DNA from: Cryoendolithus antarcticus
Taxonomy: Eukaryota; Ascomycota; Dothideomycetes; Cladosporiales; Cladosporiaceae
Length of the DNA stretch: 64,000 bases
Reading direction: 5' to 3'
NCBI GenBank assembly: GCA_002077065.1
Contig: NAJO01000006.1
Location: forward strand, 1 to 64,000
Shown here: positions 10,866 through 21,398 of the stretch, piece by piece
Layout of the letters: each line of letters opens with the position of its first letter
Position numbering within the stretch: the stretch's first letter is position 1
Made by a program: the position numbers and the translations under genes
Notes under the pieces: model-generated
What the model was told of the DNA's origin: nothing
The model's input: only the letters and a program-made list of their open reading frames with translations
Database searches by the model: none

Positions 10866-11515
10866 ATGCCACCGCAACCACTCGACGCAACGCCTGCGCA
10901 AGCTGCAAAGGCAGAGGCAAAGCAACAGCAGGAGGATGGGAGGCCGAATCTGCCCAAGGGCGTTGTCCTTGGGCCAGACGGCAAGCCGTGAGTAGACTCG
11001 AGATAATCACTGGATGCTAGGCATGTGCTAACACAAGACACAGCTGCCGATCATGTACCTCTGTAGCCTCATGGATGGCAATGGCACGCTCCTCCCCCTC
11101 AGGCAGCAAACCAACAAACATCGCAACGTCAGTCCCACCAGCACAGACTACATCTTCACTCGACATACCAAGCGACTGCCCGCCAGACGTCGAGCAACTT
11201 GGACGATCAACCTGGACCCTCCTTCACTCCCTCACAGCGAACTACCCCGAACGACCTTCACTCACACAGCAAAGCGACACGCGACAATTCATGAGCCTCT
11301 TCGGCAAGATGTACCCGTGCTGGGTGTGCGCAGATGACTTTCGAGCATGGATGCAGAATGGGAACGCGCCGAAAGTCAGCAATCGCGAAGAGTTCGGGAA
11401 GTGGATGTGCGAGGCGCATAATGCCGTGAATGTCAAGCTGGGCAAACCTTCATTCGATTGTGACAAGTGGGAAGAGCGATGGAGGACTGGCTGGAAGGAT
11501 GGCAGGTGTGATTGA
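10866..11515 (+). CDS. ERV1: Mitochondrial FAD-linked sulfhydryl oxidase Erv1
   Basis: Erv1 reoxidises Mia40 in the mitochondrial intermembrane space during disulfide-driven protein import and passes electrons to cytochrome c or oxygen. There are two exons, 10866-10987 and 11044-11515, with a 56-bp intron (donor GTGAGT, branch GCTAAC, acceptor CAG), giving 197 residues. The shuttle pair CRSC is at residues 42-45. The FAD-proximal pair is in YPCWVC (Cys133, Cys136). The structural Cys residues of the family are at 163 and 180, in the CEAHN segment and FDCDKWEERW. The C-terminus GWKDGRCD is typical of fungal Erv1. The start chosen matches the usual MPP N-terminus. An in-frame ATG at 10797 would add 23 residues and cannot be excluded. 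Confidence 0.93.
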
Positions 11516-11733
11516 GGTAGATCCGGCGAGCATAAAGGCTTTTCTCAGGCCACCGGCGTGGTGATGACAGGGGGAAGGTGATGTCAGAAACTCCATTACC
11601 GGTACATCAGCGAAATCCACTATTAAGGCCTGATCCTCAGCGCCACTGGCAATTGCCAGCTTTGCCTCTTGTCACTGAAGAGCCGACGAGCCCCGACATG
11701 GACGCCTTGGCTCAAAGGGTCGCTTGCCACGCC

Positions 11734-12540
11734 TCAACGCCTTGCCCTGACCTGAGCCCGCTGCGGGCAAGCCTTCGAGAGATGGCCCCGACAACCACAT
11801 GTGAAGCACTCCCTGTTTGCGAACCGCCGAGCTCGCTCGCCCAGAGACAGGCCTTTGCTCTTACTCTCTTTCGGGCAAAGGCTGATGAGATGATCCTTGC
11901 TGTGGCAGTACGCGCACTCGACGCCTCCCTTGACTCCTGGAATGCATTTCGAGGGCTGCTGCACCGACTGCGACGCGATACGAGCAGCCAGAGCCTGTCC
12001 GAAGCCTGTCGCCGGAGGCAGAATCCGACCCTTGCACGCCATCTCGTTGGTGTCTGCCATGTCCTGGAGATGCTGAGGCTCTTCGCTCCCCTCACTGCAC
12101 GCTGAGTCGTGGGACGAGGGTGGCTGCGACTGGTACAGGACACCGAGTCTGGCGACTTGAGCTTGCAAGGTGTGAAGATACAGTTCGAGGCGCTCGCGCT
12201 GCAAGACCCCGATCTCGCGCTCTTGCTGTAACGCCTACGTCTGCTCGGCTATCGCTGCCTCAAGCTCTCTCACTCGTTTTCGCAGAGATAGTACCATCAA
12301 CTTCAAAGCATCCTGAAAGATTCCCCACACAGCTGCAGAATCCATGGAGCGACCTGCGACCGGCTCGTGTACATTGTGCCCGTCCCAGGCGCTTCCCGGA
12401 GCAGCCCTAATGCGGTTTGCCAAGTCAGCACATGGTCGCGTCGGGACGGGCGACACGAGTGTCGAGCCTTGGGATGTCTCGCCGTCGTCATCGTAGATGC
12501 TAAACCTGCTACTCGATCTTCGGATGGGCCTTTTGAGCGC
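11734..12540 (-). pseudogene. Gag-like double zinc-knuckle protein, broken
   Basis: One - strand frame runs from just after a TAA at 12541-12543 to a stop at 11734 and is interrupted once, by TAG at 12235-12237. It encodes a coiled-coil segment (LRKRVRELEAAIAEQ, then LQQERE and LQRERLELYLHTLQ after the stop). Two CX2CX4HX4C zinc knuckles follow, CAYCHSKDHLISLC and CFTCGCRGHLSKAC, as in retrotransposon Gag nucleocapsid proteins. The stop is in the context ACG-TAG and would be CAG before a single C-to-T change in CpA, which fits light RIP. No ATG lies near the 5' end of the frame; the first is in the MDSAAVW segment. No protease or polymerase follows, so this is a Gag fragment. A + strand frame over the same bases is its antisense shadow. 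Confidence 0.65.
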
Positions 12541-14830
12541 TTAAATCTTCGACGGTGCTGGCCAGTGCCTGCTCTGTTCTGCCATTGACGAGGACTGAGC
12601 GGAAAGCCATGCACTGGACGTTCTGCACTGGACGGCACAGCATAACGAGTACAACGAGCATGTGCATGGTCCTCAATGTCCTGCTCGACGAGGATCCAGC
12701 CTGGCGCACACCAACGTCTCAGTCAGTACGGAGCTGAGTGAGAACTTAGCAAAGACATGGGTGACAGCGACGCTTAAACAAACTCCATTCCCATATATGT
12801 TACTATGTACCCGGCTGTCCTTGCGGACATCGCAAGCTACTTACCGCTTCCTCCTCAACTACCAAGTCCTCCGCGGCACCTGTAGTTCAAGCCAACATCA
12901 CGCCCGCAGGTGGAGCATCGGCCTCTTAAGGTGTTGTCTGGGATTCTAGCTGTGTGGGGAGCGATATCCGGCAGCGTGAAATCTGAATCATCAACGAACT
13001 GAATGTCCAGCGGCGGAGGCACAGCAGCCAAGACCGTTGAGCTTGTTGTGCTGGACCGCGCGTCCATCAAATCTTGCGCACGATCAGTGTCACTAGTCGA
13101 CTTAGAAAGTTCGAGAGAGGTGTGGATACGGCGCATAGCGACGATATCGGACTACAATGTCACGCATCAGTATGTCTTATCCGATCGCCTTGCACGAAGG
13201 TTCTTACCCTAGGAATACCGGTGTAGAACTTGTAAGGTAGAGTGGGCACCAAGCGGGCTTCGAAGTTTTGATCTGGACTTGCTTCTAGCTTGTGAACTTT
13301 TGGTAGTCGGAAGTGTATGTCCAGACATGGAAGAACAGAAAAAAGTTCTTAAGCTCGACATATACTACCGGGCACCGATTTTCACATGTCGGCCACCGTT
13401 TTGGGATGTTCAGTCACCACGACACGCCTGCGTTGAACGAGTGTCGCGCTCATGACATTTCGATTACCGGGAATGGGTTCAAGACCTTGCTCTAAAGTTG
13501 TCCTAGGCTTCGGGCGGTCTGGTAATGGCATTCTGTGTGCAGAAAACGAGCAGTCGAGGATCTTCATATGTTCAATACAGGGATGCGTTCTCCGGACTTG
13601 TGTACTTACGCTCGAGACATACTCCTGTTCTCAGACTTGTGTGCTGGGGACAGATACACACATGTCGGGCGACATTCCGGGACATTAGTCAGTACGATGC
13701 GGCTTCTATGGACGATGTCGGGCTCAGGCTTTCTGGAGGTCGGGAGTGATTGTCCAGATGCCGGGAAAGCGAGATTTTCTATGCTCGACACATGCGGCAA
13801 TGCTACGGATCCGTGCTGCGACAAGTGGTCAATACGGGACAGCCACGTTTCCAACAGGCCCGGTGACTGCGATATACTTCCGATGATTGGGAGCTGGCGG
13901 GTCTCGCGCGCTTGTGAGATAGTAGTGGACGGGAGCTGGCGTCCAGATTCCCGGGTGACGAGGAGTCTCGTGCCTGACACGAGCTGTCGTCTCTCCACTT
14001 TCAGCATCGGAGGTCTTACACTACTTGCTGGCCATCGTTCCCAGTGCGTCTAGCTGACATGGCCCGGCCTCGTTGAATCGGACCTGGCATTAGTGGTACT
14101 TTCGATGTTTCAGTGGTCGAGAACCGGCGTCTCGACTTAAGAAATGCGACATGCTCTGGGTTCGACACGGGGCTACGATTCTTCGATTTTGCGCATCTGG
14201 AGATCTTGCACTACATGTGTCCTGGCAGTGAACACTTCTCATTCGGCGGAAGCACTCTCGATTGCAAAGATAACAGCATTCAGGCGGTCCAAGGCACTAC
14301 AGCTGGGTCCGCCCGATTCATACGGCAGGATATGCTGTGGAGCGGCATCAATCGGGTCTGGCGACACCGTGGTAGTGTGACATTCGCAGTCAGATCAAGC
14401 CGCCACTCACGACCGGGGTGAAGCATGGCGGCTATCAGTGAGTGCCATGGCATCGACGCTACGTGCTCGCATACTCATCTTCATTGCATTGGTCAGGGAT
14501 GATAAGGGCCTATGCTTCACGATTGGCTTCGTGGAAGCTATGATCGGGAGCGCAAGTACAGAGCAGCAATCAACCCGGCTACATTGCCAGCCACATCGCT
14601 TCCTGTTTGGCTTCTGCAGCCCGGGAGCCTGCAAAACAGAGATCAATCCGGACAAGCAAGTAGTCATTGCAGCCGCTAGGCAAACATTCGACTGAGGAAT
14701 ACACAATACAGGCAAGTCCCCATCGTGTTGCAACCACCTCTCCCCCTTTGATGTAAGTTCACACTATCATTTGCATGCACTGCCTTGACGCTCTCGTCAA
14801 CGTCTCTCGCTATCTTGACTGCGGTCAAGT
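12541..14830. other. Gene-poor region, nothing firmly identified
   Basis: About 2.3 kb with normal CpA/TpG use and many short frames on both strands, none convincing except the weak candidate at 12855-13136. From about 13250 to 14430 the sequence has no frame longer than about 170 codons and no known motif. I see no tRNA and no repeat structure. Confidence 0.45.
12855..13136 (-). CDS. Possible small hypothetical protein
   Basis: A 93-residue frame from an ATG at 13134-13136. The composition is protein-like (acidic middle with FVDDSDFTLPDIAP), and the C-terminal end contains CSTCGRD, which could be half of a zinc ribbon. It has no recognisable family and may be an exon of a larger spliced gene, a fragment, or chance. 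Confidence 0.22.
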   Translation of the reverse strand: MRRIHTSLELSKSTSDTDRAQDLMDARSSTTSSTVLAAVPPPLDIQFVDDSDFTLPDIAPHTARIPDNTLRGRCSTCGRDVGLNYRCRGGLGS

Positions 14831-15625
14831 ATGTACATGTCAACAGCTTTCTCGGCTTGTAGAGTTTCATTCCACTTATCTTCTCCGTCGCACTTACCAC
14901 TTTTCCGGGCATCGCTAGTCCGCCAACCCTCTCAGTGGTATTACTCAATCATCAAACGCTCAACAGAACTTGTCGTCGGCGAGCTTCCAGGGCAATCTCA
15001 CAGAGAGATCAGGAGTCGACATTCCATACGATGTTGGTCGACTCTAGTCGCCTTGCATGTGCGCTGCAGTGCTGATTTGCATCTTAGGTTTGGCCGAAGA
15101 CAGCGCTCACAGCACGAACTGCAGTTCGAGCACCTTGTCGAACCGGCCTCATCCGAGGACGAGCTTGGCTTCTCCGTGGGTAGGGTCAACGATGGAACAT
15201 TTAGTCCCACCATCAAGCCACGATCACACAGCGACAAGACCCATCGACGGTCTCCAAGATCCACCGCGACGCTACTTGCAGACAGCAGTCACCGGCGACT
15301 GTCGACTTCGACTGGGCGCAGCGATACCACTGGAGACTCCGCAACATCACATCGCAGCCATAGCAACGTCTCGCTCCGCGTCTCAAGCCCAGTGCCTTCG
15401 ATAGCGGATGAGCCCGAAGACCTATCGACGCTGGGTGCGCGCTTGGCCAGCTTCACCGATGCTGCAAGAGATCAGCTCGATGCGCAAACCACGTCCATCG
15501 GAGCGGTATGTTGCAATGTCAGGACACTCCAGCAGGAAGTCAACAATCTTCGAGATCAGTTACGTGACGCACATGCGACTATTTGCTCGCTGTGTACAAA
15601 GCCAAAACTACAGACCGTCGACTGA
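14831..15625 (+). CDS. Hypothetical protein with C-terminal coiled coil
   Basis: An open frame of 264 codons. The portion from about 15090 onward looks genuinely coding. It has a Ser/Arg/His-rich disordered stretch (SHRSHSNVSLRVSSPVPS) and then a helical end with heptad character (LGARLASF, LQQEVNNLRDQLRDAHATI). The first 85 residues look less protein-like. A good acceptor (TTGCATCTTAG) precedes the convincing part near 15088, so the true 5' exon may differ from the ATG at 14831. No family is recognised. Confidence 0.4.
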   Translation: MYMSTAFSACRVSFHLSSPSHLPLFRASLVRQPSQWYYSIIKRSTELVVGELPGQSHREIRSRHSIRCWSTLVALHVRCSADLHLRFGRRQRSQHELQFEHLVEPASSEDELGFSVGRVNDGTFSPTIKPRSHSDKTHRRSPRSTATLLADSSHRRLSTSTGRSDTTGDSATSHRSHSNVSLRVSSPVPSIADEPEDLSTLGARLASFTDAARDQLDAQTTSIGAVCCNVRTLQQEVNNLRDQLRDAHATICSLCTKPKLQTVD

Positions 15626-16013
15626 ATGCGCTCGAGCAAATATAGCAGAGAACGAGAGTTCCACGTCCGGAGTGTCTTGCACAATCTAAAGCAAGTCCTG
15701 CGAAAAGCGATCCTGTTCCCGTGCAGATGCCCCCGACCGCTGACGCTCTCACTGCAGAACTAACCATTGCTATGCTTTCATACTGTGCGCCCTGTGAAGT
15801 CATCACCAATGTACCAGCAAAGCGAGAAATAAGTTGCTTTGCGTTCAATGACCCAATGCTGGCGTCAGCTCCAAGTTCGCCACCCTCTCCTCGACCATCG
15901 CCCATTAAATCCTACAACCCGTTGCATCGTGGACACTTAGCGAGCTTCTTCCACCTCATGCGTCTGACACAGGGCTATAACTCACTTCGCATCCATCATC
16001 CTTCAGCAATTTC
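15626..16013. other. Intergenic region
   Basis: A 388-bp gap between convergent genes. It probably holds both 3' untranslated regions. Nothing else was seen. Confidence 0.5.
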
Positions 16014-16814
16014 TCACCCCCTCACCTTCAGATCATCGAGCCCACCACCCACCGGCACTTTCAGCTTCGACACAAGCTTCATCATGTCCTTCATCTCCAA
16101 CCCAATCAAGCCCTTCTCGATCCCCTTCGCCTGCTGCGACACCTCCTTCACAGCATTCAAGACGTTCTTCTCAACAACGCCCAGGGCTACCTTCAGCTCC
16201 TCCCTTGCCGACTTCGGGAAAGTCTCCTCCTGGTACAGCTCGGCTGTGGTCTTGAGTTCACCACCATCCGCTGCAACCTTGAGAGTAGCCATGCGAGTAC
16301 CTCCCGCACAGCAGCAACAGCAGACCTCGACGACTAGTCCAGTGAAGACGACATTGTTGAGGATCAGCCAGTTCCTGCGAGCCATGCTTGAGGGTACGGG
16401 GCGATCGGGGCCCAAAATGCCAGCCTCGTAGTAGTACATATGGTTCTTGTTCGCGAAGTGAGAGGTCTTGACGCAGTAGTTGCAGCGAGTCGTGATCTGG
16501 AGATGATTCACGCCAGTGAAGAGACCAATCGCCTCTTTGCGGATGTGGCTGCTGACTTGAAGTAGCGCAGGGATGCGGTAGCTGAGCAGAGGAATGCCGT
16601 TAGGCTCTGCGAGAGCGTGTGCGTAGATTTCGTTGCGTAGCTCCGGTGGGAGGTCCATGATGCGAAATTGGCTCGCACGACCGCGTGTGGTCATGCGGTG
16701 GGACGACTGCACCTGTAGGCGTGTCGATTTCGATGGCTGTTTGTGAGTGCTTGTGCGCCTGCTGCTGCTGCTGCTGCCGCCGCCGCCGCTGCCGCTGCCC
16801 TTGGACTTCGCCAT
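16014..16814 (-). CDS. F-box-like/2EXR-type protein
   Basis: A 266-residue protein starting at the ATG at 16812-16814. An N-terminal Gly/Ser-rich low-complexity tract (residues 4-18) is encoded by trinucleotide repeats. Around residues 48-75 the segment FRIMDLPPELRNEIYAHAL matches the LPxELRNxIY motif of the large fungal F-box-like/2EXR family, whose functions are mostly unknown. A run of five Cys (EVCCCCC) sits in the middle, and the C-terminal 90 residues are helical. No partner is suggested by the neighbourhood. Family membership is a motif call, and a ubiquitin-ligase role is not shown. Confidence 0.75.
   Translation of the reverse strand: MAKSKGSGSGGGGSSSSSRRTSTHKQPSKSTRLQVQSSHRMTTRGRASQFRIMDLPPELRNEIYAHALAEPNGIPLLSYRIPALLQVSSHIRKEAIGLFTGVNHLQITTRCNYCVKTSHFANKNHMYYYEAGILGPDRPVPSSMARRNWLILNNVVFTGLVVEVCCCCCAGGTRMATLKVAADGGELKTTAELYQEETFPKSAREELKVALGVVEKNVLNAVKEVSQQAKGIEKGLIGLEMKDMMKLVSKLKVPVGGGLDDLKVRG
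16759..16800. repeat. CTG/CCG trinucleotide microsatellite
   Basis: Six CTG units (16759-16776) are followed by CCG and CTG units. They encode the Ser and Gly runs near the N-terminus of the 2EXR-type gene on the - strand. Such tracts commonly vary in length between strains. Confidence 0.85.
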
Positions 16815-17953
16815 CACGGGGGAGACGTGGTGCAACTGTACCTTTTGGTTTTGAGCTCAAGGCGACTGATATAATAGATTCGGTGATGGCCACGATCGTG
16901 TTTGGGCGATGTGGTGAGTGTTGGAAGGTGGCTGATGTTGAACATAATGTAAAGTAGAGTGAAGAAGTGCAGCCTAGCTGATGCGTCTCCCGCTTTCGCC
17001 GCGGGAGAGCTGGCGGTGTTCTTCACATGCTAGGCGGTGGAAGTGTGGCTTTGAAGGCAGAAACCAGCGGAAGGCACGTAACGGTGCATCGCGACTTCCC
17101 AGCATACGCTTCAGTGGAACGTAGACAGTCACGCTTCTGTTTTTATAGCCCATGGACTGGAGAGGAAACGACATCGAAGGCCCCTCTTCTCCGGATGTTT
17201 AGCACCTAGCAAACGGTCATGCAGGCCTAGCTGCAGCAGTAACACGGTCGACGACTGCTCCTGGGAGAAGCCAATCACCAATTGTGGACATTGGATTATT
17301 TCGCACTTGCCCCTCTCCAGGATTTTGGCAATTTCGCTGTTCTGTGTGCAATTTGGGAAGAGTTACGATGTTCATCGTTTTAAGGAGCGAAGGGAGGTAG
17401 CAGGAGCGAAAGGAGAGGAGAAGTGCTCATCTTGCTCTGGGACCACGCCAGCATGACATTGGGCGTGTTGGACGCGGCCATCAAGCCTAGATATACCTCA
17501 ATTGCGCGATCGCTGATCGGTGCAACCACTTCGAACGTTTCTCTCGCGTCGTGAACAAACGAGGATGTGCGTGGAGATGTCGGATGCAGCATTCAGAGTA
17601 GAGATGCGCATCGCCCAGCGACGTGCGGGTATGCAATCAATGGTACTATGAACTTAAGCCGTCTTACCTTTCGTCCAGTCCAGAAACATTACGATCGATG
17701 TCCGAGTAGGACTGCACCTCTGTGCGGACGACGAGATGAGGTTCGAACTGCCCGTCGGAGCACCATCCCCGATGCATCCGTGGGTCCAGAACGTGATCCA
17801 TCAAATGCCATGGAGATACATCGACTTTCCCCTCTTCAGCAGTCCTCTCGACCGGACACTGCGGTAATAACGTGAGTATAAGATCACCCAACACAGCCTA
17901 CAGCATGTCGCAATCTTTGCACGACCTCGCCATTTGCGCGAACGACTGCCAAC
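16815..17953. other. Divergent intergenic region
   Basis: About 1.1 kb between the 2EXR-type gene (-) and the alcohol dehydrogenase (+). It should contain both promoters. A short GC hairpin (CTCCCGC with GCGGGAG) lies at about 16987-17008. No convincing gene or known regulatory site was seen. Confidence 0.5.
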
Positions 17954-19041
17954 ATGAAAGTCGTTCGCGTGGTTGGATACAACCAGAATCTCCAGCTGGA
18001 TGAAGCACCCGAGCCAAAGGTCACCTCGCCACTCGACGTAATCGTCAAGATCGGTGCAGCAGGCGTATGTAGGACTGACATCCACATCCTCGAAGGACAG
18101 TGAGTCGTCTCGCCCTGCACCTTAGCCGCCTGACGACATCACTGACATCAAGCAGATGGGCCGAGAAATCCGGGGTCAAGCTCCCCTACACCATCGGCCA
18201 TGAGAACGCAGGCTGGATCCACGCCCTCGGCGACGCAGTCACGAATCTGACCGTAGGCGACAAAGTGATCCTGCATCCTCTCGTGACCTGCGGACTCTGC
18301 CGTGCCTGTCGCTCAGGAGATGACGTGCACTGCGAAGCTTCCCAATTCCCAGGGATAGACAGCGATGGCGGGTATGCCGAGTACCTCAAGACGACCGCCC
18401 GCAGTGTGATCAAGCTTGACCCTTCGCTCGAGCCGGCTGACGTGGCCGCGCTGGCAGATGCCGGTTTGACTGCGTATCATGCCGTTGCCAAAGCTGCGAA
18501 GCTGCTCCGACCTGGAGAGTGGGTAGTCATGATCGGCGCCGGAGGTCTGGGCCATATCGGCATCCAAGTGCTGAAGGCTATCAGTCCAGCGTCCCTCATC
18601 GTCATCGACCAGAATGCCGATGCTCTCGCACTTGCAAAGCAGTTGGGTGCCGATCACACAATCCAACCCAGCAAGGACGAGGCTTTCGTCAAGCAGGTCC
18701 TCGACCTCACTGGCGGCAAAGGCGCGGAAGCCGTCATCGACTTCGTAGCCGAAGGTGGATCGACGGCTACAGGAGTGAAGATGGTGCGTCGCGCTGGCAA
18801 CTACTACGTCGTTGGCTATGGCGAGAATATCAACATCCCGACTATCGACATCATCTCGACCGAGATCAACTTTGTGGGCAACCTTGTTGGCTCGTATAAC
18901 GATCTGGCTGAGCTTATGGTTTTGGCTGCTCAAGGCAAGGTCAAGCTGCATACGAGTAAATATAAGCTGGAGGACTTCCAGAAGGCGATTGATGATTTGG
19001 GAGCCGGCAAGGTACGAGGAAGGGCGATCTTGGTGCCATAG
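17954..19041 (+). CDS. Zinc-dependent medium-chain alcohol dehydrogenase
   Basis: A 343-residue MDR-family oxidoreductase. Exons are 17954-18099 and 18156-19041, with a 56-bp intron starting GTGAGT. The catalytic zinc ligands are Cys39 in GVCRTDIH and the His-Glu pair in GHENAGW. The structural zinc site is the four-Cys loop CGLCRACRSGDDVHC. The Rossmann motif is GAGGLGH, and the Asp in IVIDQN at the end of the second strand favours NAD over NADP. The CRTDIHILEGQW segment places it among secondary or broad-substrate alcohol dehydrogenases rather than the yeast Adh1 tetramer group. The substrate cannot be told from sequence, and no metabolic cluster surrounds it. Confidence 0.9.
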
Positions 19042-19183
19042 CTGAAACGAAGCATGGATGGAAGAAAATAATTATTCATGTACGTAGCCCAGGTATCGTG
19101 AAAAACACGAACGCCCCTCCGGAGTCGCACGAGTAATGACACAGTCGTCCTACGAAATGTCCTCGCGCTGTTGCTTTCCCAGC

Positions 19184-21166
19184 TCATCCTCTCAGCGTGT
19201 CGTCGAGGTTGATCTTCCGACTCCGCTTCAACGGCGAGAACTGGAACCCACTGCCGTCCGCTGCACTCAGCAGAACACTCCGGCCAACTCCACTGCTCTT
19301 CCCAATGAGACTCGAGCCCTTCTTCCCACCAGCCAGCACGCCGTACCCCTTCGTACCGAACAGTGCACGACTACCAAAGCCCGTCTTCGTCGTAGGCAGC
19401 GCCTCTTCCTCTTCGTCAAACAGCGTCTTCCCCAGGCCACCAAGCTTGCGCTTCTTCGGCTGCACCTGCGTAATCCTCGCGTCCTGCTGGCGGAATGTCT
19501 CGAAGTCCACAAGCGACTTGCGAGGCTTGGGTTTGCTTGACACATTGTCAGTCCCATCCGTGACCTTCGTCTTGATCCTCATCCCAGCAGCCGGCTTCGC
19601 GTTCTCCTGACCCTGCGAATGCACGTCCTCATCCTCCTCAGCCACGACAGCCATGACAGGCATCTTCGGCTTGCGCTGCACAGCAGCCTTAGCGTTTGCC
19701 CTACTCGACGCAGCAGGAGCAAGAGCCTTCTTCGCAGGTGCCTTCTTGGCTGCTGGCGACTGTGCCTCGGCGTCTGACCCATCCTTCTCGACATCAGTGG
19801 TCATTGTCCTGTTAAGGAATGGCGTGATGGAGAAGGTGCTCTTGTCGCCGACACCTGCTGTTTTGCGACCGCGCTTGGCTGCTGGGTCATCGCCAGGCGT
19901 GCCGAGGGCGCTGGCGTCGGGATCCATGGTAGCGGCTGAGCGCTTCTTCGCGTTGACGGCGGCGGGTCCTTTGGCTGTAGCGGCTTTCGCGGCGGGCTTG
20001 GCTGGTGCCTTCTTTGCCGCTGGCGGTGCTGCCTCCTTCGCGGCCGTGAGCTGGATTTCGGCTTCCTTGAGCTTATCTTTAGTGTCCTTCAACTTGCGGC
20101 GGAATTGATTTAGCTTGTCGTTGAGGGTGGCCTGCTGTGCTTCGTGCTCCTCAGCAGCCTTTGCTACGTTCTTCTCAGCGCGCTGACGCTCCTTCTTCTC
20201 CTTTGCCAGCTCCTGACGCAGCTCCTCGGCTTGGTCATCAGCCTCAGCATTGCCATCAGCACGTTTCGCAGCGCGGGCGGCAGTCTTCCTCTCTTTGTCA
20301 AGCTCAGCTTGCAGAGTCTCGACGACATCCTCAAGACGCTGCTTGTTCTTCTTCTCCTTGAGCAGATCCTTACGCACATCCTCGATCTGCGTGTTCTCCT
20401 GCATGGCTGCAAGCTCTTCTTCCAGCTTCTCCCTTGCCTTCTTCTCGCGGCTGAGCTGCTTGCGAATGTCATTGACATCCATATCGCCCTGAGCATTCTC
20501 GGTAGCTTCCTCGGCGCGTTCGCGAGCACGCTTCTCCTTGGCCAGCTGCTTCTTGAGGTCGTCCAGTTGCTCCTCCTGAGCGATCTCGAAGCCAGTGTTC
20601 CTGCGCTTGGCGAGTGCGCGCTTCGCCTCCCGTCTGGCGTTCTCCACTTCGCATTGGATCTCGGTCAGCTGACGTTGCATTGCAAGCTTGTCGCCAAGTA
20701 GCTGCTCGGTCGACTCGGCTTGTGCTTTGAGATGCTCCAACTCCGGCTTGAGCACACTGAGCTCGCGGGTCAGAGCCAGCTTCTCCGTCAACACAGCAGT
20801 GTTGTCCTGGCGCGCATCTCGCAAAGCCTGCGCCTCAGCCTCCAGCCGCAAACCATCCTGTTCCCTCGCACGCAGATCTGTCTCCACCTCGACAAGTGCA
20901 GCCTCAGCATCCTCAGCGCGTGCGAGATTTTCGTTCACCAGCTTCTCGAAGGCATCTGATCGATCCTCTTCTTGCTGCAGCAGATCGCGCAACTCATCGC
21001 AGTCGTCCTCTAGTATGTGCACGTCAAAGCGAAGGCGCCGGATGTCCTCATCCTTGGATATGATGTCGACCCTATGTGTGTTTTGCGCGTACTTGAGCTC
21101 GAGCGCAGAGGTATTCAATGCATTTTCGTAAGCCTGTGCTCGCATTGTCGATGGCTGCGGAACCAT
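19184..21166 (-). CDS. Long coiled-coil protein, possibly spindle or kinetochore associated
   Basis: 660 residues, intronless, starting at the ATG at 21164-21166. Residues 10 to about 370 are almost continuous coiled coil with Lys/Glu/Arg heptads. Around residues 375-400 there is an Ala/Lys/Pro-rich linker (AKKAPAKPAAKAA), and a second basic Ala-rich stretch lies near 475-500. The C-terminal third is disordered and contains short blocks that look conserved: FSITPFLNRT, KPRKSLVDFETFRQQ, KRKLGGLGKTLFDEEEE and FSPLKRSRK. These suggest a nuclear scaffold with regulatory phosphosites (SP, TP). I do not recognise a named family. A spindle or kinetochore role is only a guess from architecture. Confidence 0.75.
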   Translation of the reverse strand: MVPQPSTMRAQAYENALNTSALELKYAQNTHRVDIISKDEDIRRLRFDVHILEDDCDELRDLLQQEEDRSDAFEKLVNENLARAEDAEAALVEVETDLRAREQDGLRLEAEAQALRDARQDNTAVLTEKLALTRELSVLKPELEHLKAQAESTEQLLGDKLAMQRQLTEIQCEVENARREAKRALAKRRNTGFEIAQEEQLDDLKKQLAKEKRARERAEEATENAQGDMDVNDIRKQLSREKKAREKLEEELAAMQENTQIEDVRKDLLKEKKNKQRLEDVVETLQAELDKERKTAARAAKRADGNAEADDQAEELRQELAKEKKERQRAEKNVAKAAEEHEAQQATLNDKLNQFRRKLKDTKDKLKEAEIQLTAAKEAAPPAAKKAPAKPAAKAATAKGPAAVNAKKRSAATMDPDASALGTPGDDPAAKRGRKTAGVGDKSTFSITPFLNRTMTTDVEKDGSDAEAQSPAAKKAPAKKALAPAASSRANAKAAVQRKPKMPVMAVVAEEDEDVHSQGQENAKPAAGMRIKTKVTDGTDNVSSKPKPRKSLVDFETFRQQDARITQVQPKKRKLGGLGKTLFDEEEEALPTTKTGFGSRALFGTKGYGVLAGGKKGSSLIGKSSGVGRSVLLSAADGSGFQFSPLKRSRKINLDDTLRG

Positions 21167-21398
21167 GTTTGCTGTAGTATGTTCGCGCGACTATGCGCGT
21201 GCTGTCATATGTTGTATGCGAGTATCTCGTGCTGTGAGGTCGTCGTCGTTTGGCGGGATCTTGAAAGCGCGCTCGAGTAAACACCGGAAGTGGTTTATCC
21301 GAGCTCCGGCATTGCTGCCAAGAGGACAGCTCTCACACTTGACTTCGACAGTACCGCGGCACTCTCATACCAGCCATTGACGTTCCCCCATCGCCGTC

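Noticed and set aside
11578..12105. 175-codon + strand frame
   Set aside because: It lies wholly antisense to the zinc-knuckle Gag frame and has no motif of its own.
15721..16431. 236-codon + strand frame
   Set aside because: Antisense shadow of the 2EXR-type gene, with Ser/Pro/Phe-rich composition typical of such shadows.
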